DNA of 64,000 nt from DATFQI01 sp963831105 (GTDB lineage Bacteria > Actinomycetota > Thermoleophilia > Solirubrobacterales > Solirubrobacteraceae), in assembly GCA_963831105.1 (NCBI GenBank), contig CAWHOS010000010.1, forward strand, positions 1 through 64,000. The letters are read 5' to 3'. Position 1 is the first letter of the stretch, and each line of letters begins with the position of its first letter. Below the pieces are notes generated by a model. That model saw only the letters and a list, made by a program, of their open reading frames with translations. It made no database searches and was not told the DNA's origin. The position numbers and the translations under genes are program-made. This document shows, one piece after another, positions 26,935 to 36,696 of this stretch.

Positions 26935-27563
26935 GGCGTGCCGGTGACCAGCCAGTGCAGGACCGTCAGCGGCTCGAAGCCGAGCCGCTCGTACAGCGGC
27001 CCCGCGCCCCCGACGGCGTCCGTGGGCACGAACACGATCTCGTGGCGCTGGGCGCGGGCGGCGTGCAGCACGGCGGCGATCGCCGCCGTGGCGAGCCCGC
27101 GCTTGCGCGCCTCCGGCGTCGTGTAGACGTCCTCGAGCATCCCGTCGCGCCCGCCGTCGAGCAGCAGCGCGTAGGCCAGCGGGCGGCCCTGCTCGAACGT
27201 GGCGAACGCCCGCGTGGGCGTGCCGGCGAACATCCTGCGGTCGGCCTCGCGGGCGTCGCGGACCTCCTCCTCGCCCTTGGCCCACGGCGACGCGCGGATC
27301 CACTCGTCGCGCAGGCCGCGCACGTGCCCGTAGGGGACCTCCTCGGCCAGCGCCTCGGCGGCCGGCGGCTCGAGCGCGCCGTCGCGGCCGAGCAGCAGCA
27401 CCGGCTCGTCGCGCCAGCCGCGCGCCACCAGTGCCGAGACGAGCGCGTCGTCGGACGCCAGCAGCCGCCGGAAGGGCAGCTCTCCCATGAGCTCTTCCGC
27501 CAGCGCCTCGGCCTCCTCGGCGCCGGCCGGCTCGTGGAGCACCACGCCGTGCAGGTGCGGCAC
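26931..27563 (-). CDS. GNAT-family N-acetyltransferase, start uncertain
   Basis: The C-terminal GNAT domain has LEDVYTTPEARKRGLATAAIAAVLHAA (motif A) and GGAGPLYERLGFEPLTVLHW. GTG 27563 gives 210 residues. Protein-like sequence in the same frame continues upstream to about 27675 (FERASDRVVRDDRATLISTPSLP) and resembles the N-terminus of related acetyltransferases. No standard start codon lies there, so either a rare start or an indel hides the true beginning. It is coupled to the downstream GNAT by a GTGA overlap. Confidence 0.75.
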   Translation of the reverse strand: MPHLHGVVLHEPAGAEEAEALAEELMGELPFRRLLASDDALVSALVARGWRDEPVLLLGRDGALEPPAAEALAEEVPYGHVRGLRDEWIRASPWAKGEEEVRDAREADRRMFAGTPTRAFATFEQGRPLAYALLLDGGRDGMLEDVYTTPEARKRGLATAAIAAVLHAARAQRHEIVFVPTDAVGGAGPLYERLGFEPLTVLHWLVTGTP

Positions 27564-27675
27564 GCGCGGCAGCGACGGGGTGCTGATCAGCGTGGCGCGG
27601 TCGTCGCGGACGACCCGGTCGGAGGCGCGCTCGAAGACCGCCAGGTCGAACGCGCGGGCCCGCGCGGCGAGCGCG

Positions 27676-28260
<585 letters not shown>

Positions 28261-28358
28261 CGCGCGCCGCAGACTAGCAACACGTGGCGCGTGGCTCGGG
28301 TGCAGGCCCTATGGCGCAGGCGGCGAAGAGGGTCTAAGCTCGCCAGTGCCTCAGAGGG

Positions 28359-28382
28359 GGGCGATGAGCGGGCATCGCGCCC
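28359..28382 (+). promoter_or_regulatory. leader hairpin upstream of csrA
   Basis: GGGCGATG pairs with CATCGC(GC)CC across AGCGGG, about 40 bases before csrA. GGA motifs follow in CAGGGAGGCGGGG and in the ribosome site AAAGGAAATG. CsrA binds GGA in leaders and loops, so autoregulation is possible but untested here. Confidence 0.35.
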
Positions 28383-28420
28383 AAATGAATCCTGCTGCCA
28401 GGGAGGCGGGGTCAAAGGAA

Positions 28421-28654
28421 ATGCTGGTACTGACAAGAAAGTCCAACCAGTCGATCATGATCGGCGACGACATCGAGGTATCCGTCTTGTCGATCATGGG
28501 CGAGAAGGTCCGCATCGGGATCCAGGCGCCCCGGGACATCCCCGTGTTCCGCAAAGAGGTCTACCTCGAGATCCAGCAGGAGAACGTCGCAGCGGGAGCG
28601 TCCGCGCGTGCGGAGGTCGACGACGCCCTGAAGCGGCTCAGCTCGAAGGGCTGA
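28421..28654 (+). CDS. csrA: carbon storage regulator CsrA
   Basis: 77 residues from ATG 28421 with AAAGGA just upstream. The sequence MLVLTRKSNQSIMIGDDIEV, then VRIGIQAPRDIPVFRKEVY, contains the RNA-binding Leu4/Arg6 and Arg44-type residues of CsrA. The C-terminal tail (ENVAAGASARAEVDDALKRLSSKG) is slightly longer than usual. It is an RNA-binding translational regulator. FliW, its usual antagonist, and flagellar genes are not in this window. Confidence 0.93.
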   Translation: MLVLTRKSNQSIMIGDDIEVSVLSIMGEKVRIGIQAPRDIPVFRKEVYLEIQQENVAAGASARAEVDDALKRLSSKG

Positions 28655-28658
28655 GCCC

Positions 28659-28943
28659 TCAGCCCATCACGTAGTACAGCGTCTGGAACATCGCGATGGT
28701 CACGATGACCGCGGTCGCGATGAGCACGAACACGAGCAGCCAGAACCGGTTGGTGCCCTGCTTCTTCGTGCGGTAGGAGTGCCGGCGGCGGGTCCGCTGC
28801 TCGGCCTCGGCCCGGAGACGCTCGCGCCGATGGCGATCCTCTTCGATCTCGTCGACGAAGGCCTCTTCGATCTCGGCCAGGCTTTGACGCATACGCATGG
28901 GAACGGCCAAGGCTACCACCGGGTTGGCCTGCTGAGCGGTCAC
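28659..28943 (-). CDS. small tail-anchored membrane protein
   Basis: 94 residues from GTG 28943, directly abutting the stop of the nuclease gene. A charged helical cytoplasmic part (LAEIEEAFVDEIEEDRHRRERLRAEAEQ) and a basic patch (RTRRRHSYRTKKQG) precede one C-terminal transmembrane helix (FWLLVFVLIATAVIVTIAMF). Unknown function. It converges on csrA. Confidence 0.65.
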   Translation of the reverse strand: MTAQQANPVVALAVPMRMRQSLAEIEEAFVDEIEEDRHRRERLRAEAEQRTRRRHSYRTKKQGTNRFWLLVFVLIATAVIVTIAMFQTLYYVMG

Positions 28944-29459
28944 TCAGCCCGCACCCCCGCACTCCGACCATAGTCCGCGTCCGGACAAGCGAGCGCGGTT
29001 CGCGAGCCGCCGGAACTCGCGCTCGTGCGCGACGTTGGGCGGGAAGGTGGCGACGGTCGCGTAGCCGCGGCGGACGAGCTCGGCGTTGACGAACAGGCCG
29101 TCGCGGGCCCGGTAGACGTAGGCGAGCAGGCGCCCGTAGCGATCGCGCTCCTCGACGTCGCGCACCAGCTTCACGCGCTCGCCGGCAACCAGGCGCTCGT
29201 TGAAGGCGCTCGCGCGCTTCGCGAAGCACTCGACGGGCGCGCCCGGCTTGACCGACTCCGGCGCGTCGACGCCGATGTAGCGGACCCGCTCCTCGCCCGA
29301 GGCCAGCGCGACCCGGATCGTGTCGCCGTCCACGACGCGGACCACGCGGCCCGACGAGGATCCCGACGGCGGCTCCCCGGCGGTGACGGAGCACCCGCAA
29401 ACGGCGGTGCAGAGCGCCAGGGCCAGCGCCGCGATGGGGTGTCGGAGGGCGCTGCGCAT
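28944..29459 (-). CDS. secreted lipoprotein thermonuclease (SNase family)
   Basis: 171 residues from ATG 29459. Signal sequence with candidate lipobox AVCGC, then the staphylococcal nuclease OB fold: VVRVVDGDTIRVAL, ERVRYIGVDAPESVKPG with the catalytic Arg and Asp, the core glutamate/arginine region KLVRDVEERDRYGRLLAYVY, and LVRRGYATVATFPPN. It degrades DNA or RNA outside the cell with calcium. Probably co-transcribed with the small membrane protein downstream. Confidence 0.88.
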   Translation of the reverse strand: MRSALRHPIAALALALCTAVCGCSVTAGEPPSGSSSGRVVRVVDGDTIRVALASGEERVRYIGVDAPESVKPGAPVECFAKRASAFNERLVAGERVKLVRDVEERDRYGRLLAYVYRARDGLFVNAELVRRGYATVATFPPNVAHEREFRRLANRARLSGRGLWSECGGAG

Positions 29460-29506
29460 CGGGGTGCGGCGCTCGGACCGCCGCGGTTCGTACTGTACGC
29501 CGCCGA

Positions 29507-30616
29507 ATGGACGCCAAGTTCAGCGGGCCGAGCTACACGCTCGGCGTCGAGGAGGAGCTGATGATCCTCGACGCCAAGACGTTCGCGCTCGCCAACGAGA
29601 TCGACGCGATCGTCGAGGCCTATGACGGCAAGGGCGAGGGCGAGGTCAAGCCGGAGCTGCTGCAGTCCGTGCTCGAGATCGCCACGCCGCCCTCCAAGGA
29701 CCTCGCCGAGGTCGGCGCCCACGTGCGCCGCCTGCGCCGCGAGGTCTCCGAGGCCGCCGCCACCAAGGGGCTCGCGATCGGCTCCGCCGGCACGCACCCG
29801 ACCGCGCTCTGGGAGGAGCAGCGCGTCTCCTCCGACCCGCGCTACCGCGAGCTGATCGCCGCGCTGAGGTTCATCGCGCGCCAGGAGATCATCTTCGGGC
29901 TGCACGTCCACGTAGGGATCGACGACCCCGAGAAGGCGATCCACGTCGCCAACGGGATGCGCGTGCACGTGCCGATCCTGCTCGCGCTGAGCGCCAACTC
30001 GCCCTACTGGCGCTCGGACGAGACCGGCCTGGCCTCGACGCGGATGCCGATCTTCCGGGCGTTCCCGCGCGTCGGCATCCCGCCGCACTACGAGGACTGG
30101 TCCGACTACGAGAACCGGATCGGCTTCATGGTCGACGCGGGCGTGATGTCCGACGAGACCTACCTCTGGTACGACGTCCGCCCGCACCCGCGCTTCGGCA
30201 CCGTCGAGGTGCGCGCGATGGACGCGCAGACCCACGTCGAGCACACGCTCGCCCTGACCGCGCTGATCCAGGCGATGGTCAAGGAGCTCGCCGAGCACTT
30301 CGAGGCGGGCGAGCAGCTCGGCTCCTACCCGTACGAGATGCTCGACGAGAACAAGTGGCTCGCCGCCCGCCACGGGCTCGAGGGCGAGCTCGTCGACCTC
30401 CCCGAGCGCCGGATGGTCCCGACCAAGGAGCTCGCCCGCCGGCTCTACGACCGCCTGCGCGAGCACGCCCAGGACCTCGGCGGCGCCACGGAGATCGAGG
30501 GGATCGCCGACCTGCTCGAGAAGGGAACGGGCGCGTCCCGCCAGCGCGTCGTGTACGAGGCGAACCACGACTGGTCGGAGCTGTTGGCCGAGATCGTGGC
30601 CGCAACCACGGCGTAA
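29507..30616 (+). CDS. YbdK-family carboxylate-amine ligase (glutamate-cysteine ligase type 2)
   Basis: 369 residues from ATG 29507. It begins SYTLGVEEELMILDA, then GEVKPELLQSVLEIATPP, GLHVHVGIDD and MPIFRAFPRVGIPPHYEDW, and later ANSPYWRSDETGLASTR, all typical of GCS2/YbdK. It is a weak glutamate-cysteine ligase or related ATP-dependent amide ligase, with the true substrate often unknown. Full length. Confidence 0.9.
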   Translation: MDAKFSGPSYTLGVEEELMILDAKTFALANEIDAIVEAYDGKGEGEVKPELLQSVLEIATPPSKDLAEVGAHVRRLRREVSEAAATKGLAIGSAGTHPTALWEEQRVSSDPRYRELIAALRFIARQEIIFGLHVHVGIDDPEKAIHVANGMRVHVPILLALSANSPYWRSDETGLASTRMPIFRAFPRVGIPPHYEDWSDYENRIGFMVDAGVMSDETYLWYDVRPHPRFGTVEVRAMDAQTHVEHTLALTALIQAMVKELAEHFEAGEQLGSYPYEMLDENKWLAARHGLEGELVDLPERRMVPTKELARRLYDRLREHAQDLGGATEIEGIADLLEKGTGASRQRVVYEANHDWSELLAEIVAATTA

Positions 30617-30722
30617 CGTCGCCGAAGGACACGGGCTCGGTTCGGTGGTGGCTGCGCCGCTCGCTACGTAGGGCCCGTGTTCTGGCAGGCGAAACCAGGT
30701 AGGGCGCGTAGAATCGCTCGTG

Positions 30723-31478
30723 ATGGCTAGCGGCCCGGACCTGTTCGTCGTCTGCCGCAGCTGCGGGCGGGAGGTGTCGCCGTACATCACCGAATGCCCG
30801 TACTGCGGTAACCGGCTGCGCAAGCGCGCGCCGAAGCTCGAGCGCGGCGGGACGCCGAAGCCTCCGAAGGCGCCGCGCAAGCGGCCGTCGCTGGGGCGGC
30901 TGAAGCCGGGGGAGATCCCCGGGATCCGCGGCGAGCGCCGGCCCTACGCGACGATCTCGCTCGTCCTCGCGGCGATCGTGGTGACGATCCTCTTCAACGC
31001 GGGGCTGTTCTTCCTCGACGACATCGCGCTCGGGACCGGGGTGACCGACGAGTGGTGGCGCACGGCGACGACGCTGTTCGTCTACAGCCAGAACGGCTAC
31101 GAGATCGCCGTGCTGGCCGCCGTCTTCCTGTTCGGCTGGCTGCTCGAGCGCCGCCACGGGCCGCTGGCGCCGCTGCTGGTGTTCTTCATCGGCGGTGCCG
31201 GCGGGATGGCGCTGGCGATCCTCGCCGGCGACGCGGCCCGCGCCCAGGGCGCCAACGGCGCCGCCCTGGCGCTGCTGTGCGCGTGGGCGGTGCGCGACCT
31301 GCTCGGCCGCCGCCGCGGGGAGGAGGACGACGCGGACATGCTCGGCGTGCTGGCGATCGGCGTCGTCCTGATCCTGCTGCCGCTCGCCGCCGAGGAGGCG
31401 AGCGCCGTCGCCGGTGTCGGCGGCGCCGTGATCGGCCTGCTGATCGGGCTGCTGCTCGCGCGCGTCCGCGAGCGCTAG
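30723..31478 (+). CDS. rhomboid-like membrane protein with N-terminal zinc ribbon, catalytic residues missing
   Basis: 251 residues from ATG 30723. Two CxxC knuckles (CRSCG, CPYCG) form a zinc ribbon at residues 11-33. A basic proline-rich linker and about six membrane helices follow. At the position of the rhomboid GxSG nucleophile the sequence is GANGAALAL (Asn for Ser), and the last helix has AGVGGAVIGLLIG where active rhomboids have a histidine. It is therefore probably a non-proteolytic rhomboid relative. Confidence 0.75.
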   Translation: MASGPDLFVVCRSCGREVSPYITECPYCGNRLRKRAPKLERGGTPKPPKAPRKRPSLGRLKPGEIPGIRGERRPYATISLVLAAIVVTILFNAGLFFLDDIALGTGVTDEWWRTATTLFVYSQNGYEIAVLAAVFLFGWLLERRHGPLAPLLVFFIGGAGGMALAILAGDAARAQGANGAALALLCAWAVRDLLGRRRGEEDDADMLGVLAIGVVLILLPLAAEEASAVAGVGGAVIGLLIGLLLARVRER

Positions 31479-31750
31479 ATCCAGTTCGACTCGCTGTCGA
31501 GGCCGGCCCAGAACAGCCACGCCGCGAGGCCGCAGAGCGCGAGCACGCCGAGCGCCACGACCAGGGCGCGGGTCATGGAGCCGCGGGCGGCGAGCGCGCC
31601 GGCGCAGGCCGCCAGGGCGAGCTCGATCGCGACCGCGATCGCCGCCGCCCCCGGATCCGACGCGGTCGCGACCAGGAACGGCGCAGCGACCGCCGCGAGC
31701 AACGCGACGGCCGCCGCGGCGGCGAGGCGGAGGCCCGCGCTCGCCGACAT
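31475..31750 (-). CDS. small three-helix membrane protein
   Basis: 91 residues from ATG 31750, largely hydrophobic (AAAAAVALLAAVAAPFLVA, AIAVAIELALAACAGAL, ALVVALGVLALCGLAAWLFW). No family recognised. Its stop overlaps the convergent stop of the rhomboid-like gene in a shared CTAG (31475-31478). Confidence 0.55.
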   Translation of the reverse strand: MSASAGLRLAAAAAVALLAAVAAPFLVATASDPGAAAIAVAIELALAACAGALAARGSMTRALVVALGVLALCGLAAWLFWAGLDSESNWI

Positions 31751-31753
31751 GCG

Positions 31754-34392
31754 TCAGCGCCTCAGGCGCAGGGTGTGCACCTTCTCGCGGTTGCCGAGCA
31801 CGTCGACTGACTGATAGCGCACCCGGACGCCCTTGGCGGGGATCCGCGCGATCCGGACGCGGCCGCGGCGGACGAGCTTGGCCTTGCGGCCGCCGACGGC
31901 GAGCATCGTCGCGGCCACGCCGGTCTTGTCGCGTGCCTTCACCCGCAGCACGGCTCCGCGGCCCTTGCGCGCCACCTTGACGGTCGTGCGCGGCCCGCGC
32001 TTGTCGCGGTTGGCCTTGAGCGTCTTCTTGCCGCGCATGACCTTCGCGCCCCTCACCGTCAGCGTGCCGGTCGCCGGGCCGAAGGTCCTCGCGGCGCCCT
32101 CCTTGTCGCCCGACAGCTTGCGCAGCGTGGCGCTCACCTTCCTGCCCGCGACCGAGACGGTCACTGGGGTCGAGGGGTCCGTCACCAGCACGACCTCGTC
32201 CGGATCGCGCTGGATCAGGTCCACGAGGCCGGCCTTCACGGCGGCGTCGAGCGAGTACCGCTTGCCCTTCGCGACCACCGTCACCTTCATCGCCTTGCGG
32301 GCGGCCGCCGCAGAGGCGCCGCCGGTCACGACGCCGCTCGAGCGCAGCCCCAGCTCCTGGCCGCTCGCACCGCACGGCGCGGGGAGAGGCTGCGCGGCAC
32401 GTCCGACCAGCCCATGAGCCAGTTGATCGCGTCCGCCTGCACCGGGACGTCGCCGCTGAGCTCGTCGTGCTTGACGTCGCACCGGTACCAGCGCGGCACG
32501 TTCTCGCCGAACGGCGGCGAGGTCGTGCGGCCCTGCGCGGCGCTCAGCAGCGGCACGGTGCCGTCGCCGTCGCCGTAGCCCCAGTTCCAGTCGTCGCGGA
32601 ACAGGTCGTCGTCGAACTCGATGTCGGTCATCGTCTCCATGCCGGCGCCGACGATCGCGAGATAGCGGACGCCGTTGGTGCGGAAGCCGTCGAGGATCGA
32701 CGCGTGCGTGGAGATCGCCTGCCGGTAGAGCCTGACGTTGGTCTGGCTCCACTGGCGGTCCATCGCCACCGCCGTCGCGTCGGCCGTGGAGATCGGGTCG
32801 CCGGAGTCCTCGCTGATGGTCAGCCAGCCGCCGTGGTAGGCGTGGAACAGGTTCGACGGGAACAGGTGGTAGAGCCCGGTCATGTTCGACGAGAGGTCCT
32901 TGATCTCGCTGTTGTCGAGGATCGCGTCGAGCGGGTTGATCATCCCGGGGCCGGTGTCGCCGCGGGCGACGGGCAGCAGGCTCTTCGGCGAGCCCCAGTA
33001 GGGCGTGCCGATGGTGACCGCGGCCGCGACTCGGGCGGCCCGCGAGGGCAGGTTGATGAAGCTCTGCGTGACCAGGCCGCCCATCGAGTGGGCCATGATC
33101 CGCACCTTGACCCCGCCGTTGGCGGCCTGCACGCGCGCCATGAACGCGTCGAGGCGGTCGGCGGCGATGCCCGGCGACTTGCGCCAGTCGTAGGAGAAGA
33201 CGTAGAGCTTGTCGCCGAAGAACTTCTGCAGCTGGTCGACGTCCTCGCCGTAGACGTCGGTGCCGGCGAAGCTGCGGACGACCTTGCCCTCGACGGGGCC
33301 GGCGGCGTTGTTGCACGAGTCGCCCGGGTCGCGCGGCGAGTAGCCGTCGCTCGCGAGCAGCATCTCCTTGTGGCTGATGCCGGTGCCGAGCCGGTACTTC
33401 ATCCAGAGCTGGTAGTCGCCGCACCAGATCTCCGAGCCCATGATGCCCGGGATGAAGATCACGGGCTGGACGTGGCAGGCGCCGTCGGTGCCGACCTGCT
33501 CGCCCGGCAGGCAGGTCTTGGGCTCGGGGGTGGGGGTCGGCGTGGGGTCGGGCCTCGGCGGCCCGCAGACGTAGTCCTCGTCGCGCGCCTCGCCCTCAGG
33601 GCAGGGCTTGAGCTCGCCGTCGATGCCGAGCTCGACGAGGTCGACGATCGTGTCGGCGAGGGTGTCCGAGCCGGCCATCTCGGCCCGGCCGCCGGTGATG
33701 CCGGTCCAGATCTGCCAGTACGGGAGGTACTCCTCGACGCCGTTGAAGTGCACGTACATCAGCGGGATGCCGTGGTCGGCGAGCTCGTGCAGCAGCGGCT
33801 GCCAGTCGAGGTCGTCGGCCGTGTCGAGCTGCCCGTCGGGCCCGGGGTCCGCGCCCTCGTCCCACGGCGAGCTGTTGTAGTGCAGCTCCTCCGGGATGCC
33901 CTCGTTGAGGTCGTGGTCGTGCGGCATGTCGTCGGCGATCAGCACGATCAGCCGGCGCGAGCCGGAGCGCCAGCCGACGGCCGGGTCGACGTCGGCCTGG
34001 TGCAGCGCGCCGCCGTAGGCCTCCGGGCTGTCGTTTCCGCCGGCGGCCGTCATCGGCTCGATCGCCGCCAGGACCTTGTCCGGGTCGGCGGTCACCGGCT
34101 GCCGGAGCTTCCACGGGAAGTCCTCCGCGTCGCCGTAGGGCTCGAAGGGGTAGTCCTTGTGCTCTGCGACGGCGAACTGGACGTCGGGGATCTCGGCGCG
34201 GATGCGGTCCTGCACGCTGAGCATCTGCTCCTTGGCGCCGTCGAGCGCGCCGCTCATGCTCCCCGTGGTGTCGAAGACGAAGAGCACGTCCGCCTTCGAG
34301 GCGGCGCCGGCGGGCGAGGCCACGGCTCCGATCAGTGCCAGCGACGCCAAGGCGCACGTCGCCGCGCGCCGCACCCAGATCCCAGTTCTCAT
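31754..34392 (-). CDS. secreted vWA domain fused to LCAT-like lipase/acyltransferase, frameshifted near 32370
   Basis: Starts ATG 34392 with a signal peptide (ALASLALIGAVASPAGA-A). Residues about 33-260 are a von Willebrand A domain with metal site DTTGSMSG. A proline/threonine linker (PTPTPTPEPK) leads to an LCAT-type alpha/beta hydrolase: VIFIPGIMGSEIWCGD, nucleophile elbow AHSMGGL, later WGYGDGDGTVPLLSA. The frame changes near 32370 and the protein continues as a basic beta-rich C-terminal region (VTVVAKGKRYSLDAAVKAGL...) to 31754, about 878 residues. A vWA-lipase fusion is unusual. It probably acts on extracellular lipids or esters. Confidence 0.82.
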
Positions 34393-34473
34393 GTCCGTCC
34401 TCTTCGCAGCCCGTCCGAACGTCCGAACCTAGCCGGATCCCGAGCGTCGCGCCGGAAAAGGGACGAATGTTCC

Positions 34474-35484
34474 CTACGCCACGGCGATCGAGCCGGGCGC
34501 ACCCGCGAGCAGCCGGCCGACGACCCAGCCGCCCGCCTGCACGGCGCGCTCGGGGGCGACGGCCGCGAGCAGCCCGCCCGAGGTCATCGCGTCGCAGACG
34601 AGCCGCCGGCGCGGCTCCTCGACCGTCTCGGCGAAGCGCGCGAACGTCTCCGCGTCCGCGCGGTTGCGGCGCGAGCCGCCGGCCACCGCGCGGTCGTCGG
34701 CGAGCAGCTCCGGCACGCCGTCGATCGCCGGCACGGCGGCGGCGTCGATCTCGGCCGCCAGCCCGCTCGCCGCGGCCAGCTCGTGGACGTGCCCGAGCAG
34801 GCCGAAGCCGGTGACGTCGGTGAGCGCGCTCGCGCCCGCGGCGCGCGCCCGCTCGGCGGCCTCCGCGTTGAGCTCGCACATGACGGCGATCGCCCGCTCG
34901 ACCAGCGCGGCGTCCGCGAGCCCGCGCTTGAGCGCGGTGGCCACCGCGCCCGCGCCGAGCGGCTTGGACAGGACGAGCACGTCGCCCTCGCGGCCGCCCG
35001 CGTTGGTGAGCACGGCGCGCGGGTCCACGATGCCCGTGACGGCGAGCCCGTACTTGGGCTCGGGGTCGTCGATCGAGTGGCCGCCCACGATCGAGGCGCC
35101 CGCCGCGGCGACCGCGTCGGCGCCGCCGCGCAGGATCTCCCGCAGCACGTCCGGCCCGAGCGTCTCGAGCGGGAACGCGACGAGGTTGAGCGCCGAGACG
35201 GGCCGCCCGCCCATCGCGTAGACGTCCGAGAGCGCGTTGGTGGCGGCGATCCGGCCGAACGCATAGGGATCGTCGACGATCGGCGTGAAGAAGTCGGCGG
35301 TCTGCACGATCGCCAGCTCCTCGGTGAGCTGGACGACTCCGGCGTCGTCGGCCGTGTCGGCGGCCACGAGCACGCGCGGGTCGGTGGGGCGCGGCAGGCC
35401 CGCGACGATCGGCCGCAGGTCGGCTGCGGACAGCTTGCATCCGCAGCCCGCGCCGTGTGAGAGGGAGGTCAGGGCCGGGGGCAT
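34474..35484 (-). CDS. selD: selenide, water dikinase
   Basis: Makes selenophosphate from selenide and ATP. 336 residues from ATG 35484. The N-terminal catalytic motif GAGCGCKLS has Cys14 (not selenocysteine) and Lys17. Further motifs are VQTADFFTPIVDDPYAFG, ATNALSDVYAMGG, VGGHSIDDPEPKYG and LTDVTGFGLLGH. Full length. No selA, selB or tRNA-Sec is in the window, so whether it serves selenocysteine or selenouridine cannot be decided here. Confidence 0.94.
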   Translation of the reverse strand: MPPALTSLSHGAGCGCKLSAADLRPIVAGLPRPTDPRVLVAADTADDAGVVQLTEELAIVQTADFFTPIVDDPYAFGRIAATNALSDVYAMGGRPVSALNLVAFPLETLGPDVLREILRGGADAVAAAGASIVGGHSIDDPEPKYGLAVTGIVDPRAVLTNAGGREGDVLVLSKPLGAGAVATALKRGLADAALVERAIAVMCELNAEAAERARAAGASALTDVTGFGLLGHVHELAAASGLAAEIDAAAVPAIDGVPELLADDRAVAGGSRRNRADAETFARFAETVEEPRRRLVCDAMTSGGLLAAVAPERAVQAGGWVVGRLLAGAPGSIAVA

Positions 35485-35669
35485 CGGGAACCAGGAGTCT
35501 GGCGAAAAAGAGCCGGCCCGACCGGGGTGGTCGTGGACCGAGCCGGGCGCCGCCCGAATCCGAAGGGAATCCTCCTAGGATTTTCGAGGGTTCGGGTGGC
35601 GATCCGGCGAAGTGTCCACGGCCGCCATGGGCGTGGCGGGGTTCTTCGACTGGCTCCTATGATGCCCGG

Positions 35670-36002
35670 GTGCCGCAGCGCCGCGAACACACGGAGGCCG
35701 AGATCCAGGCCGCCGTGCAGCAGCTCAGCGAGCCGGACCGCCTCGAGGAGGCCCAGCGCGTGGTCGCGGCCGCCGCGCCAGCGCTGCAGAGCATCCTGTC
35801 GCTGGCGCTGGAGTCCGCCGAGTGGTTCGACTCGGCGCACCGCGCGCAGGTGATGGAGGCGACGGCGCACGAGGACCCGATGGAGCGCGCGGACGCCGTC
35901 CAGGGCCTGATCGGCGAGGAGACGCGCGTGGCCATGCTGATCGGCGTGGCCGTCGGGTACGAGCTGTCGTACGTGCTCAACGAGAACCGAGGAGATAGCT
36001 GA
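35670..36002 (+). CDS. hypothetical protein, 110 residues
   Basis: GTG 35670 begins MPQRREHTEAEIQAAVQQLSEPDRLEEAQRVV. The protein is all-helical and acidic and ends with a short hydrophobic stretch (VAMLIGVAVGYELSYVLN). Upstream frame residues are not protein-like. It lies five bases before the metallo-hydrolase gene and is probably in one operon with it and the Lrp-like gene. Confidence 0.65.
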   Translation: MPQRREHTEAEIQAAVQQLSEPDRLEEAQRVVAAAAPALQSILSLALESAEWFDSAHRAQVMEATAHEDPMERADAVQGLIGEETRVAMLIGVAVGYELSYVLNENRGDS

Positions 36003-36006
36003 GAAC

Positions 36007-36696
36007 ATGGCCGTCGACGTCCGCTTCCTGGGTCAGTCCTGCTTCGAGCTCACCGCCGGCGGGGCGACCGTGCTGACCGACCCCTTCCTGACCGGCAACC
36101 CCCTGGCGGCCGCCTCCGCCGACGAGGTGAACCCGGACGTGATCCTGCTCACCCACGGCCACGCCGACCACCTCGGCGACACCGTCGACATCGCCAAGCG
36201 CACGGGCGCGACCGTCGTCGCGATCGTCGAGCTGGCGAACGAGATCGCCGAGGCCGGCGTCGAGAACGTCAAGGACCCCAACTTCGGCGGGACGGTCGCC
36301 TTCGACTGGGGCTGGGTCAAGCTCGTCCCCGCCTGGCACACCGCGGTCTCGCCGTCGGGCACCGCGCACATGCCGGCGGGCCTGCTGATCCACATCGGCG
36401 ACCGGCTCGTCTACCACCTCGGCGACACCTGCCTGTTCTCCGACATGAAGCTGATCGCGCGCCGCGGCGACAAGGTCGACCTCGCGCTGGTGCCGATCGG
36501 CGGCCACTACACGATGGACCGCTTCGACGCCGTGACCGCGTGCGAGCTCATCAACCCGTCCGAGGTCATCCCCTGCCACTACAACACGTTCCCGCCGATC
36601 GAGGCCGACGCCGAGGCGTTCAAGTCCGACGTGCAGAACGCGGGCTTCTCGCAGGTCGTCGTGCTGGAGCCGGGATCGAGCCACACGGTCAGATGA
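36007..36696 (+). CDS. UPF0173 metal-dependent hydrolase (metallo-beta-lactamase fold)
   Basis: 229 residues from ATG 36007. The metal site LLTHGHADHLGDT, then VPAWHT, LVYHLGDTCLFSDM and a C-terminal EVIPCHYNTFPPIE, match UPF0173/YtkL-type hydrolases. Two zinc ions or other metals are expected; substrate unknown. The stop TGA overlaps the ATG of the next gene (ATGA), indicating coupling. Confidence 0.9.
   Translation: MAVDVRFLGQSCFELTAGGATVLTDPFLTGNPLAAASADEVNPDVILLTHGHADHLGDTVDIAKRTGATVVAIVELANEIAEAGVENVKDPNFGGTVAFDWGWVKLVPAWHTAVSPSGTAHMPAGLLIHIGDRLVYHLGDTCLFSDMKLIARRGDKVDLALVPIGGHYTMDRFDAVTACELINPSEVIPCHYNTFPPIEADAEAFKSDVQNAGFSQVVVLEPGSSHTVR

Noticed and set aside
35440..35484. SelD considered as a selenoprotein with UGA-encoded Sec
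   Set aside because: Active-site position is a TGC codon (Cys14) and the frame has no internal TGA.
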